Positions 27,036-38,554 of a DNA stretch of 64,000 nucleotides are shown in pieces. Both the position numbers and the translations under genes were made by a program. The stretch is from positions 18,223,419 through 18,287,418 of the forward strand of contig OY987243.1 in the NCBI GenBank assembly GCA_963920765.1. Reading direction: 5' to 3'. The notes below the pieces were generated by a model. That model was not told the origin of the DNA and searched no databases. It saw only the letters and a list, made by a program, of their open reading frames with translations. The stretch comes from Ulota crispa (Eukaryota; Streptophyta; Bryopsida; Orthotrichales; Orthotrichaceae). Position 1 is the stretch's first letter. Each line of letters begins with the position of its first letter.

Positions 27036-30000
27036 ATGTGGCTGTTCTATGCGCTGGCTGGGCCGATTGCCCTGGGCATGGTCACCGGTGTGTTGCAGTA
27101 CTTCGCAGCCCGCACTGTGCCCTTGCATGTCCGACTCATTGTAGGTTACGCTTGGTTCTGCACGATCTCCATCATCGTACTTGTGCCGGCGGACATTTGG
27201 ACCGTAAGTAGTGCCATCCACTTCCTTCTCCGTCCTTTTCTTCTATTGTGAGCATTCCTGCCTACAATTTTGTAGGTGATCATATAGGTGCAGCTTAATC
27301 GTGTAGATTTTGACCCTCTGCCGCGCATTCTGTACGTTTGGGGTTCTATTCTGAGATCAATCGTCCCTAAAGATCTAGGTAGCCGCAAATTCTTTGCTTG
27401 TTAAAACTTACGCAGTGTTTAGGCGTTTTTTTCATTGAGATCTAGTTCGATAACTTGACTACTGTAAAGCATTTTTTAGCGCGATGCGATTTTATTAGGC
27501 ATTTCGTATGAGGTGGACGTAGAAAGTTGAAATTACCTTAGTGATTACTTTTCTTGCTTCGTGTGCAAAGTTCTATGCGTCTTTCTCTGGTGATTGTAAA
27601 CCTGAAAATTTTGGAAGTTGCAGCTGCGTCTGCAGTATTTTCAAAGATTTTCTCCGGGACTTTTAGGTGTAGAGTACTGGGCAAGAATCCTGACACAGGG
27701 ATTTAAATTTGACTCCGCCGAAGCTCAAATAGAGCTATTCTTATCTTGCTAAAACGACAATTACATTAGTGGTTTACAGCAAAGCAGATCTCGATACGGA
27801 GGCGTTTGGTTTAAGTGATTATTGCTTCTAAATTGAGTATTTTATCGTAGGTTTAAGATCGAGCGGCAACTGGCATATTCTCAGCCTTTCCCTGCTAGAA
27901 TTGGGCGTTTAGAGTTCTACTATCGATGAGCTTTTCAAAAATTGGTCTTCTATGTCTGCTCAAGCTCATAGCAGAATTACTCTTGGAATGTCGTTACTTG
28001 GGAGATACATATTATGGAAGTCTGTACTTTCACTTGGAAAGCTTGTGTTAATTCCAAAATTTACGCTCGTTTTTGGGCGCAATGAATGGTTCTATGGGCG
28101 AATTTCTGCTTGTCTATTGATTTGGCCCTTGTTTGTGGTGTTGTGAGGCAGACAGTTACTTTGCAAGGTAGCAAAGCCAGCATTGCTACATTATGGAGTT
28201 GGTCATATTGGAGCACGTTCTTTCTCACTTGGTACGCATTCTATCATTCGACGTGCATGCAGCGTACTTTGTAACATAAAGCTGTCCCTGCCCTGGTGGT
28301 ACATATTGTGCTCGGATTACTTGTACGGACTGTTGATGCTCAGGCTTTTTTTGTTTGAGGCAGGCTTATTGTTCCCTTGCTACAAGGCTACGAGGATGCT
28401 GGAGATTTCACAGTCTCGAAGAGGCTCAAGACAAGCGCTCATCAAAATCTCATATTCTATTCGGTTGTGGGATTTGTTGGGGGTGTTGGGGTTCTGATCA
28501 TGATCTTCATGAACAAGCTACACTGGTATGGTCCTACTACTTTTGTGCAAGAATCTTGTCACTGATTTAGGTCTTTGTGAAGGGAATTGTTAATTGCCTT
28601 AGCAGTAGCTTCATTTATCATGTGAACATCTTTATGAGAATGACTAGTTGTGCCTTGTTTACGTACATCCTACGGGACAGCGATGTGCTGTTAACTTTAA
28701 CCGGCCCCCTTTTCTATTATTTTTTAGAAGAATTCTTTGTCCTTTATTTACCTTCTCAAAATACAGCGCAGATTCTTTATCATCAAGTAGATAACTGAGT
28801 GGAGGGCTTGGTTCTTATCCTCATAAAATGATTGCTTCTCGGCACAATCCTTTTTTTTCAGGAATGGGCTTTTAGCATTGGCGATTGCTTGCTCCAACAC
28901 TTTCGGGCTTGTTACGGGTGCTTTTCTTCTAGGATTCGGCTTGGTGGAAATTCCTCGAGGCATGTGGCGTAACGCAGATATGGACTACCGCCAGAAATAT
29001 CTGACCCACAAAATTTCACGATGTGCTGTCAAGTTAGACGACGCTCACCAAGAGTTGTCTACTGCCATCGTGGTAAATTTTCAAAGCTGTTGCTTATTTG
29101 TAGTTGCACATTAAGTTTTTAAAGTCAAACGCCCTAGATGTGTAACTTTTCTCATGAAACTTGATGCTTCGATCCGTATTGTATCTAAGCACCCTGTTTT
29201 TCTAGTGCTATCAAAGCATTATCATTTTGCCTAGAAGGTTTAGAATTATTAATTATTTTCACTCAGGAAATAGTGATAGTTTCACAGGAATTTTAATTTT
29301 CTCTTCAGTCATTCGAGTAACGTTGGAGTGCAGACTCCATTTCTGTGAACACTTCAGGAATTCTTTAACCAACTGTTTTGTAAAGGGCATGAAAACTTAC
29401 CTTATTGTTTCTTTATGCGCTGTTGGGATAGATTGCACAAGCAACTTCAAACCAAATGTCTAGGCGGGATCGGCTGCGGCCCTACATGGATGTGATTGAC
29501 GATATGCTGGCAGAAATGGTTAGTACTTTCCATCTGCCCTTATTATATTCAATTATTTAGTTAGACCTACTTGCTTGAGTAATTCACGATCTTGTGGATG
29601 ATGAGATCTCCTGTAAATTTTGCATTTACATATGAGAGGTGTTGTGAGCAAACCAGTTCCTTGCAAGTCATTTATCCTTTCGTTTGTGCATGTTTTCTAA
29701 GAATTAATTGATGGTGTCCATTGTGAATTGATTGATTGTGAATGGGATACCACAAATATGCGTTTCACATACTTGGGTCCTAATGACTATTGTGACATCA
29801 GGTTAGAGAGGATCCAATGTTCAAGCCATCAGGTGGAAGAATGGGAGAAAGTGATATGGACTACGATCAGGATGAGAAATCAATGGCTGCGCTTAGAAGG
29901 CGTTTACGCAAAGCACAAAGTTCGTATAACCGCTATAAAAGGTAATAAATGATACCTCTGCTAGCTTAGATGCGAGTGGTCTGATTGTGGCAACCTTACT

Positions 30001-33000
30001 TCTGGGACTGTTTAAAGTTGTAGTAGGTTGAAATTAGGCAGGTCACCATTTCTCGTACTTCAATCAGAATCGTGAATCTCTTTGCTGCGTACTTGATTCA
30101 AACGTTGTTGGACGTTCTGCCGATTGTTAATCGATATAAAAGGTATTTCAGTGCGGCTCACGGCGTTTTCATAATGGCGACATCAGGCGATATCAATTGA
30201 TGCTGTGGGTTAGCGGTGGAGAGTTGCGGAAATGCTGTAGGATCTAGTGTCAAGCTTTGTATTTAACAGCTTGCATTGCTTGCGTTATTAGAGGGGCAGA
30301 AACAATAGTCTGTAACTTACGGTTTCTTTTTGAATGGGCAGTGACTACGGCTCATGTGTTTGGGAGGCATTAGAGTTGGAAGAGACAGTGAAGAACATTC
30401 AGCGTGGAAGTGGTACTGATGGGTGAGTTTGCTGCATCTTCTTGTGGTGACTGCAAATCATTGTTTAGATGAATATTCTCCGGAATTGCATTCTGATTTT
30501 CATTTCATTTCTTTTTTATTTGTTCGTTACTTCAACTCAATACATGTAGTCTGATCCTAAGTATTTTACCCTCTTCTTTTTATCCTCTAATTTGGTATTT
30601 TATGGTGTGTTTTCAGACGGTTTATTTCCACTATTCACCCAGCACGTACTGGCCCCTTAGCTAACGTGCTTGATATAGCTGGTAAGCAACCTAATGATGA
30701 GTACCTGCAGTAATTTGTTAGTTGTATATTCATACAGCCTTGTTCTCTAGAAATAGCTGTTTTAATATGAATGAAACTAACTTATGTATGCGGTTGAGAT
30801 GGCATATCTTCTGTATGATGTGTTCATGGATATGTGCTGCCACTTTCTGGGTGTTCGGTTGTTTTACTGCATGGGGTGCACCTCATTTTCCTCCGAATTG
30901 TGGATTTGACTGCAGAATATGTGTGGCGCTGCCAACTTAGACAGTACGTGGTTAAAGTTTCAGCTGTAATGCTGGGAACCATGTCCGTTGCCATTGTAAT
31001 GGCTGAAGCCACCCTCATGTTTGAAGCAGATCTGTCTCTCTTTTCTTTGATACTCAAAGGGATGGGTGAATCGGAAATTCTTGTGCAGGTTAGTTATTAC
31101 TGTTCTGGCATTCTCACTCGGAAGTTCTTATATGGTTACATGTGTCTGACTCGCATGTGCGGTGATATGTAGACCTACGGGATTGAGCCACGCGCAGTGA
31201 ATTTGGGCACCCCCGCTTTTTGTTTTTATTTTAAAATTAAGTTCAGAATTAACGATCTGTAAGTCAACGGCTAGGTGTGGCTGCATTTGGCTGTAGTCAT
31301 ACTATGGTAGAGGTTGGATGTAGATTTTGCTTGATTTCAGTCAATTGTACTGAGCTCAAGTAACTAGCATTTAGCAAACAAGCTGCCTGCGTCTGGTACG
31401 CCATGGCTTCTGTATCATGGATAGAGTATGCTGTCTCTTAACACATGCATTATGTGGTGCAGGTAGTTGCTTTCATACCGTTGGTCTACATGTGCGTGTG
31501 CACATACTTTTCTCTCATTAGGTTGGGGATGATGACGATCTATTATCTAGCGCCGAAGCACACCAGCTCCGTGAGCTTGCTCATGATTTGCTCGTATGTG
31601 ACCCTTTACGTTGTTTTTCATTACCTTGCCTCTTGTGCCTTTTGTCGTGACAGTCACATTGTTGAAATGACACTGAAGCTCATGCCAACACACATTTCAG
31701 ATGTTGAATAGTCTCCGATTTTTCAAGAACCCGTTGAGGTAACGGAGTTGGGCTATGTTGCGTTTACACTAATACAGTGCACTCGTCTATTTTCCAGTAT
31801 GATTGCCAGATATGCGGCACCTCTTTGCTACAACTTTTTGAGCTTAATTAAGCTCAAAAATTCGGATGGAAGCGACCAGAAAACTGTTTTTGAAGACGTA
31901 AGTTCATGTTCCACTTTGGAGAGTCTGGTTGTAATTGGACATTCAGAGCCAATGTAGTGGTCATTATTGCAGCTTAGGGTTTGAATTGTGCAATCAGTTG
32001 TATGGTTGCTATTAAATTTACTGAATGGCTACACGCTAAAATCCACCAACTATGCGGATTGGACGTTTTCAAGTGACGTGGTGCCTTTTGGGAGTCGTCT
32101 TATTTTTATGTGTGATTTATGGATGCAGAAAATGGGTTCTATGACAGTCATCCCATATATTGGAGATGAAAGATTCAACACATTCTATCCAATATTTATG
32201 GTGATTTACACAGGCTTATTAGCGAGCAATGTTCTGAATCGAGTAATGGATTACTTTGGAAGCTGGCGATATTTTCGAAACCATGATGCTGAAGATGGTG
32301 AAGGATTTGATCCATCAGGCCTTATCATTCTTCGGAAAGGTACTTGAATCATCGAGGGTGTCCGAATTCGTCCTGCAAAGTTATTTTTATGTGAAAGCTA
32401 CTTGTGAACGAATTTTTATTTTCATTGCATGATTTGCTTTTGAATTCCCTTGAAGTGGTATCCGCAGTATTTTTTTTCTTAGTGTTATTAACTGTCAAAG
32501 ATCTCCGCTTTAATTTTGAGTTCCTTGATGTTATTATTATCGATGATTCTTTAGGTTTTAGGCATTCTCAGTTGTAAGTTAGGATCTCTTGTTGTGGACA
32601 GTGGCATGAAGGTCAAATAGTAGGTTTATTTGTTTTTTTACCATCAAAATTTAAGTTTTACATTGTTGAGATTCTCCTTGGACTTATGACTTCAACGTTG
32701 CTGTTGCATAGAGCGCTCTTGGCTTGAACAAGATGCAGAGTTAGGACGGTAGGTGATATACATGAAGTGTTTTTTTTTTTTGTTTCATTATTTCTTGTCA
32801 ATTGTCGAAGAAACAGGTTTCACTTTTGAGTTTCTTTATGTTATTATTAGTTGAAACAATATATAGATATGTTGAAACTCTTGCTAGTAGACATCCTGAA
32901 TTCCAAATCTAGGAACTTTTGTTATGGATGAGTGACATTAAGGCCAGCAGATAGTTTTCTTGTCTTTCCACTATCAACTTTCTACTCTATTGTTCCGTTT

Positions 33001-33880
33001 ACACTCTCCTTGTTCTCATCACTTCAATGTTGCTGGTGGGCAGAGCGCTCTTGGCTTGATCAAGGTATGGTGGTGGGAGAGAACGTTGTGCCCTTGGCTC
33101 GTAACTTCGGCAGTGCAGAGTTGGACATAGAGGTTGAAGCTATCCTTGGAAAGGTATTCATCACACCTTATGCTTCTCCTGATTTTAGTGGGTAGATAAA
33201 TATTTTTAACATGAAAGCCAGTCTACGCGTTCACTGCTTGTTAAGCAAGTTGTTACAAACGATTTATGTGTTTCTGTTTGAGGGTGAGCGTTATGTTAGC
33301 TCCCCACTTATATCTTGGTAGCAGCTGGATAATCTCTGTTATGTTTGGCTAATGAATGAATACTTACTGTCAGAAGGTACCTCCGGAGAAGCAAAGCCTT
33401 AAACCAACCTCTCACGTCAGGGAAGACAGCCATGATGGCTCTGGAAATCGTCATCAGGGGCGTGTGGAAAAGCCCTTATCTAAGGATGCCCTCGTTAACA
33501 AGTATACAACTCTGAAAGTATCTGATGGCAACTACAGAAATCAGTCAAAACCACCCCTTAGTGGCGATACTAGAGTGTCAGCTGGGAACATTCCGACTCC
33601 TCCAGCACCTACTCCAGCCTTGATAGACTTGCATGCGGCGCCGTCTGTAGCGCCTCAGCAATTGAACAATACAGATGGAACTGGTTTCACATTGAATTGG
33701 GATACGATGAAGTCCGGGTTGCAGAATTTCGGAACCAAACGATTTGCTCCAATGCGACAGGAGAGGCCCCAACTGCAGCCTACTTCTTCGCAGACACTGG
33801 ATAGCATTTTTCAGGGTCTTGGAAAGAAACGGGAGGTAACTGATGAAGAGGATGGCCTTGACTTGCGATTGTTACGATAG
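27036..33880 (+). CDS. LMBD2-type (LMBR1 domain) multi-pass membrane protein, 741 aa, 14 exons
   Basis: LMBR1-domain proteins are multi-pass membrane proteins; the plant LMBD2 role is not well defined. Exons: 27036-27203, 28152-28231, 28364-28525, 28862-29072, 29432-29518, 29802-29941, 30342-30422, 30617-30681, 30916-31088, 31463-31593, 31798-31897, 32129-32339, 33044-33153 and 33374-33880. All junctions are GT-AG and in phase, summing to 2,226 nt. Residues 1-56 hold the first two membrane segments and end in LVPADIW. Exon 4 carries CSNTFGLVTGAFLLGFGLVE, exon 9 a hydrophobic VMLGTMSVAIVMAEATLMF helix, and exons 10-12 further membrane segments and GFDPSGLIIL. The last 168 residues form a hydrophilic, proline-rich tail with DSIFQGL near the end, as in plant homologues of about 730 aa. 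The start is the first ATG and matches family N-termini. An ancient duplicate of the exon 13 start lies in intron 12 (32704-32743). Confidence 0.96.
32450..33080 (+). repeat. Tandem duplication covering the start of LMBD2 exon 13 and its upstream intron
   Basis: Two stretches about 335 bp apart align: roughly 32460-32740 with 32770-33075. Both hold TTGA(A/G)TT...ATGTTATTATTA, a GACTTCAA or CACTTCAA segment with GTTGCTG, and AGAGCGCTCTTGGCTTGA followed by CAAG. The downstream copy is exon 13. The upstream copy (32704-32743) has its own ATAG acceptor and a possible ACG/gtaggt donor but is not in a usable phase. Confidence 0.75.
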
Positions 33881-34953
33881 CACACGGGTAAGAACGCCCC
33901 CTTGTAGTAGTTGCATCATGTTTTTCTTAACATTTTAGGTTCTCAGAAGTCCTGCATTAGGAACATTCTTTGTAGAGGGTTAAACGGCTACCTTTTCCCC
34001 TTGACTGCAGTGCATCTATGCGCCTTTAGGTGGTGCTTATAGACAGCCAGCCCATTCGAACCCCGTTGTGTACTACTGACCCGGGTTGATCGATAATATT
34101 GGAGTACCATATTTTTCTTTAGTGTAATTATTTACTGATAGACATGCGCTCTCTGGAGGCATGGATTAGCTACCTGCTGGTTCTGCCGTAGTGATTCCCG
34201 AGCAGTAACCTCAATCAGCATGCTTTGATTTGATAATCCTTTGCAATGTGAACTGCATTGGTTGTACCTTCTTTGCGTGAGGGAATTCCTTCTTGTTCGT
34301 GTGCCTCTGTAAAGTTGGAATTACGGCCTATGGTGAGCTGTAACCGAGCAAATTTCTCTGGCTGCTGTATGGAGGACTGGAGGACTGAATTTTTTAGTCA
34401 CAGGCAAATTGCTGCCAATGGGTTACAATTTTTAGTCACACAAGCTACAAGCTGCAATAGATTAGCTGAAGTCCGAGAATGGTATTTGAAAGTTTTATAA
34501 GAGCTCAAAGCGCAGGTGGTAAATTTTTTAGATTTGTACTGTACTTTGTTGAATACTATGCAATGCGTGTCCAATCTGAATTTGTTATGGCGTTCTTTGG
34601 GGTAGTGTCAGAGATAGTTGATCTCGTCTTCTTGTTGCCTTAACAGTTGTAAAACACATTGAATATCTTTGTAGTAATTCTCTGCATCCTAACTTAGTCA
34701 AAGGTTTAATGTGATACAAATACATAAGCTTACTACATAATAGGGGGTTTCAAATATGCCGTTCATCACCAAAATCGTTCACGTGAATAAGATTTGTGAA
34801 AAATGTGTGCAAGTCACTCTGTGAACAAGCCATGACGATCTTTTGGAGGTTGTCATAGCGTATTCATTGGTGAACAAAAACTTGATCACGACCATTCATT
34901 CATTGTTTTTTTGAGATATATGAAACCCCCTTAATGTTGTGCAGTAGAAACAA
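33881..34953 (+). other. 3' flank and probable 3' UTR of the LMBD2-type gene
   Basis: No further coding similarity is present. The open frame at 34258-34500 is not recognisable. The poly(A) site cannot be placed with confidence. Confidence 0.4.
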
Positions 34954-35256
34954 GGGAAATTCTCATGGATACCCTTGTAGTTTGAAATATTCTCATAGAT
35001 ACCCCTGCTTTTTCAGAAATATCAAAAACACCCTTTGACAAAAAAAAATTAGGTGTTTATTTTGTTATGCATGTCACTTTTTTCCATTTGTGCCTTGACT
35101 ACTTCTTTCTTGTTATGTGTGCGCACAAAGGAAGAACAGAAGTGGCATGCACTACAAAACAAACACCTATTTTTTTGGTCCAAGGGTATTTGTGACATTT
35201 TTGAAAAAGTAGGGGTATCTATTAAAATATTGCAAATTACAAGGGTATCCATGAAA
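34954..35256. mobile_element. MULE-type MITE family M1, copy 4 (about 303 bp, right end eroded)
   Basis: It begins GGGAAATTCTCATGGATACC and its right arm GGGTATCCATGAAA lacks the last TTTTCCC bases. The flanks GAAACAA (34947-34953) and TGAAACAA (35257-35264) are consistent with a partly preserved target duplication. The central arms match copies 1-3. Confidence 0.8.
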
Positions 35257-35339
35257 TGAAACAATCTGGCAATGTGAAGCGATGGGGGTGTCAAAGATGA
35301 AACTACATTACTGCCATGGATGGTGTAGAGTCTTTAGGT

Positions 35340-35751
35340 AAGGTAGAAACACCATTCTTTCACCCCTCCCTAAGTCCGCACCCTACTTTTGAGGGCTTCT
35401 CTCCACCCATTGTTGAACTCAAAGTAGTGCAATGAATATCTCTTGCACAAGTAAATTTGGCCACATGTCAAGTGCTAAGCTACTTTGAGATGGTTAGGAT
35501 TGGGACCCTCAAGTGCCATTATAGGAACACATCCAAGCACTTTCAAGGGTAGTTTAGAGTTGCTAATAGGGACCCTATGAGCTGCAACTTTGCCCTTTAA
35601 TATAAAATAATATATAGTACTCTTTTCCACAAAAGTTATGTTCCAAAACAACTTGTTGAAAGGCTAACCCTATTAAAAAAATTCTTGAATTTTTGAAGAC
35701 CTTGAGGTACCCCAAACCCTTTAAACGGTTGGGTATGGGTCTGTCTACCTT
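35340..35751. mobile_element. MITE family M2, copy 1 (about 412 bp)
   Basis: The left end AAGGTAGAAACACC and right end GGTCTGTCTACCTT are imperfect inverted repeats. The interior aligns along its length with the copy at 38154, sharing TTATAGGAACACATCCAAGC and TTGCCCTTTAATAT. No coding capacity. Confidence 0.78.
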
Positions 35752-36653
35752 AAGTTACCAAAAGTCAGAGTGTGAGCCAATTTAGACCAAGATGTTTGGA
35801 GCCAACATCCAAAAGCCCTTGTCCAATGCTTCATCCAATTGAGTTTGGAGGGAAAATTGTCATGTCATTGTGGATTTGTCCGTTTGGTGCATGTTTTCAC
35901 ACCGGGCACCGGATGTCCGGTGTAGGAGCACTTTTATTCCTTTTATTCTTAGTTGACATGATTTTCTCTTTACATCACTTCATGTGAGAAGGAGTGTTTT
36001 AGACGATGGTAAGGATTTGGGGTCACCTTGAGAGGTGACCCCAAATCTTCACCGCTACATGTGAACTCCCCTCTAATTTTGACAAAAAAAGATGATAACA
36101 TGACGTTTCCATCTACCGGCCATCCGCTTCATTGTAAAAGCTCTAATATTCAAAACCCTCCCATTGGCCAATAAGATACTCTTGAATCTTGAGCGCTTCC
36201 CGGTCTGCACCGGCCCAACTAAGTTAGGGCGGTACACAAACTTACAAATGGTCGCTAGCATTGGTCCCACAGAACCATCCCCTGGCAGTCCGGGGAGTTA
36301 TTTTAACTTGGTGGACTTCTACTTCTATTTTAGTTCACTCGGATTTTTGTTTTTTTAATTGGATATGTCTTTTTTGGTTACTCAACAACCTCTCAATTTG
36401 TTCATACTCAGTTGGTTTCTCAAATTTAAAAACAAAATAAGTATATTGAAAAATTCCAAATTATATTGTGTTTTATTAGAATTTTTTTGGATTATTAAGG
36501 GGTTTGTTTATTTTTATTTTTAATGCACAAAGATCCTTGGATAGATTTGGACCAAGCAAAGACTCACCATCTTGAGTTTAAGAATTGAAATTCCACTAAG
36601 TGATAGGATCCCACGTTGGGAGTCCACACTTGTTTTGGAGTTTGGTGAGTACA
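35752..36653. other. Non-coding sequence with a perfect short hairpin
   Basis: No gene is recognised; the open frames at 35772-35987, 36073-36270 and 36164-36358 lack family similarity. A hairpin with 15-bp perfect arms lies at 36014-36047 (see the separate entry). Confidence 0.4.
36014..36047. repeat. Perfect 15-bp hairpin, 4-nt loop
   Basis: GATTTGGGGTCACCT is followed by TGAG and then its exact inverse AGGTGACCCCAAATC. Weaker pairing continues outward (GGTAAG against CTTCACC). The flanking sequence does not resemble the MITEs in this window. No T-run follows, so it is not an obvious terminator. Confidence 0.85.
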
Positions 36654-36657
36654 TTAA

Positions 36658-37299
36658 CCCCTCACCGTCCAAGGGGCCTAAATTGGGCCCTTTTGAATTT
36701 TATTCAAAGATGTGTGACCTTTTTTCAATAATTTTTTAGTAATTATTATTATTTTTAAATACTTATTGAAGTCTAGTTTTAGCATTAGGAGTTTGATTTT
36801 GAAAATGAATTAAAGCAATTTGTCTATTCAAGATTTTGTGTTAGGGTGTCCACTGCAAATCTTCACTTTCTAGTGTTGAAGGCTCTTGGAAATGAGCCTC
36901 AAGTACACTAGAACTTGGAGAAAAATCACATTAAAAACTCAATTTAAAAAATTGTAGAATAGATTTTGAGAAGCCGTAAATTGATTGGGGTTATGCATGT
37001 TATACTTTACATACTTATATATTTTTGGTACCCTTAGTTATAGGTTTGAGATGCAAAAAGAGGATTGAAAGATTCAAATCACTTTTGCAGGTTTAACATC
37101 CTCATGATCAAACATTATAATCTTTCAATCCACAAGTGATATTGTTGTGATTTCTTTTCCTATGTGATCTATAACATGTCTACTTTGAATTTGTACGCTT
37201 GCGCTTCATAGAAGATTGATAAGATTGATCAAAATGCCGGCATTTTGTTCACTTTCAAGAAATTCTGAGATACTCAAAAATACCATGGGCGGTGAGGGG
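36658..37299. mobile_element. Non-autonomous TTAA-type element, copy B (642 bp)
   Basis: The left TTAA (36654-36657) plus CCCCTCACCGTCCAAGG and the right CCATGGGCGGTGAGGGG plus TTAA (37300-37303) form clear terminal inverted repeats. No longer duplication exists in the flanks. The interior is homologous to copies A and C in the same orientation. This is the best-preserved member. Confidence 0.85.
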
Positions 37300-37438
37300 T
37301 TAAAGAGATGTGCAAGCTTCAATTTTTGGAACATGAAGCTTCTTCAAGAGTTTTGTTCAACTATCATTTGGACTTGAGGTCAAATATCTTAGAATATGGA
37401 TATCTAAACTTGATACCATCTTTTCATGGAGAAATTAA

Positions 37439-38083
37439 CCCCTAAATGCTCAAGGCACCACATTTTGGTGCCGACAATACTTCAAAGTTCAATAAAACCT
37501 AACTAAGCTGCTATTTTTAGAATTTAATATTTTAGAATTATTCTTTTTAAAGTCTAGTTTTAGCATCAAAAACCTGATTTTGAAAATTATTGATAGTGAA
37601 ATTTCTATTCAAGATTTTGTGCAAGGTTGTCCATTGCAATCTTGACTTTTTTAGTATTGAGAGCTCATGAAAATGAGCCTCAAATACACTAGATCTTGGA
37701 GAAAAATTCACACTAGAACTTCATTTAAAAAAATTGTGAAAGATTTTGAAAAGCCATAAATGGATTGGAGTTATTTATCTTATGTCCGTTAACCTTGTAT
37801 TTTTTTGGTGACCAACAGTTTAGATTTGACATGCGAAAGGAGGATTGAAAGACTTGAAATCATTTTTTCTCTTTTAACGCCCTCTTGATCAAACATTATA
37901 ATCTTTTAATCCATAAGCAATAATGTTGTATTTTCTTTTCCTATGTGATGTCTAGCATATCTAGTTTGAATTTGTATGGTTACAATTTAAAAAAAATTTG
38001 ATACAACTTATCAAAATGTTAACTTTTTGTTATGTTCAAAGAAAATTCCTAGAAACTCAAAACAAGCCTTGGGCATTTAGGGG
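37439..38083. mobile_element. Non-autonomous TTAA-type element, copy C (645 bp)
   Basis: TTAA (37435-37438) then CCCCTAAATGCTCAAGGC, and GCCTTGGGCATTTAGGGG then TTAA (38084-38087). The interior shares most of its length with copies A and B, while the outer 10 bases resemble copies D and E. It lies only 135 bp from copy B. Confidence 0.85.
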
Positions 38084-38153
38084 TTAAATTGTGAATCATA
38101 TTATCAAAATTTTCATTTGGTTCAATTACATTTTGCTAATGGTAAGGTAGACA

Positions 38154-38554
38154 CACCCATTCCCAAGTGGCTCCCAATTTTACACCCTATATTTGAGGGT
38201 TTCACCACTCACTATTGAACCCAAAGTGGAGCAGTGAACACTACTTGCACAAGTGAATCCTAACACATACCAATTGCTAAGTTAGTTAGGGAGAGTTGGG
38301 ATTGGAAATGTCAAGTGTCGTTATAGGAACACATCCAAGCAATTTCAAGGTTAGTTTAGAGTTGCTCTTAGGAATCCTTTGAGCACTAACTTTGCCCTTT
38401 AATATGAAATATTTTAGAATACTTTTATCCACATAAGTAACTTTCCATGATAGTTTGTTGATCAAAAGGTTTACCCTACCAAAAAAATTCCTGAATTTTC
38501 TGAGACCTTACGGTACCCTAAACCTAAACGCTTGGGAAAGGGTGTGTCTTCCTT
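38154..38554. mobile_element. MITE family M2, copy 2 (401 bp)
   Basis: The left end AAGGTAGACACACCCATTCC and right end GGAAAGGGTGTGTCTTCCTT are good inverted repeats. The body is a direct-orientation relative of the element at 35340, so the pair brackets TTAA copies B and C. Confidence 0.82.

Noticed and set aside
26691-27221. 176-codon frame on - upstream of LMBD2
   Set aside because: It overlaps the first LMBD2 coding exon, which matches the family N-terminus, and reads as low-complexity Ser/Pro sequence.
34061-34090. TTCGAACCCCG, resembling a tRNA B box
   Set aside because: No acceptor stem, anticodon arm or A box could be placed around it on either strand.
36014-36047. Hairpin as a transcription terminator
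   Set aside because: Plant polymerase II genes do not end this way, no T-run follows and no gene ends nearby.
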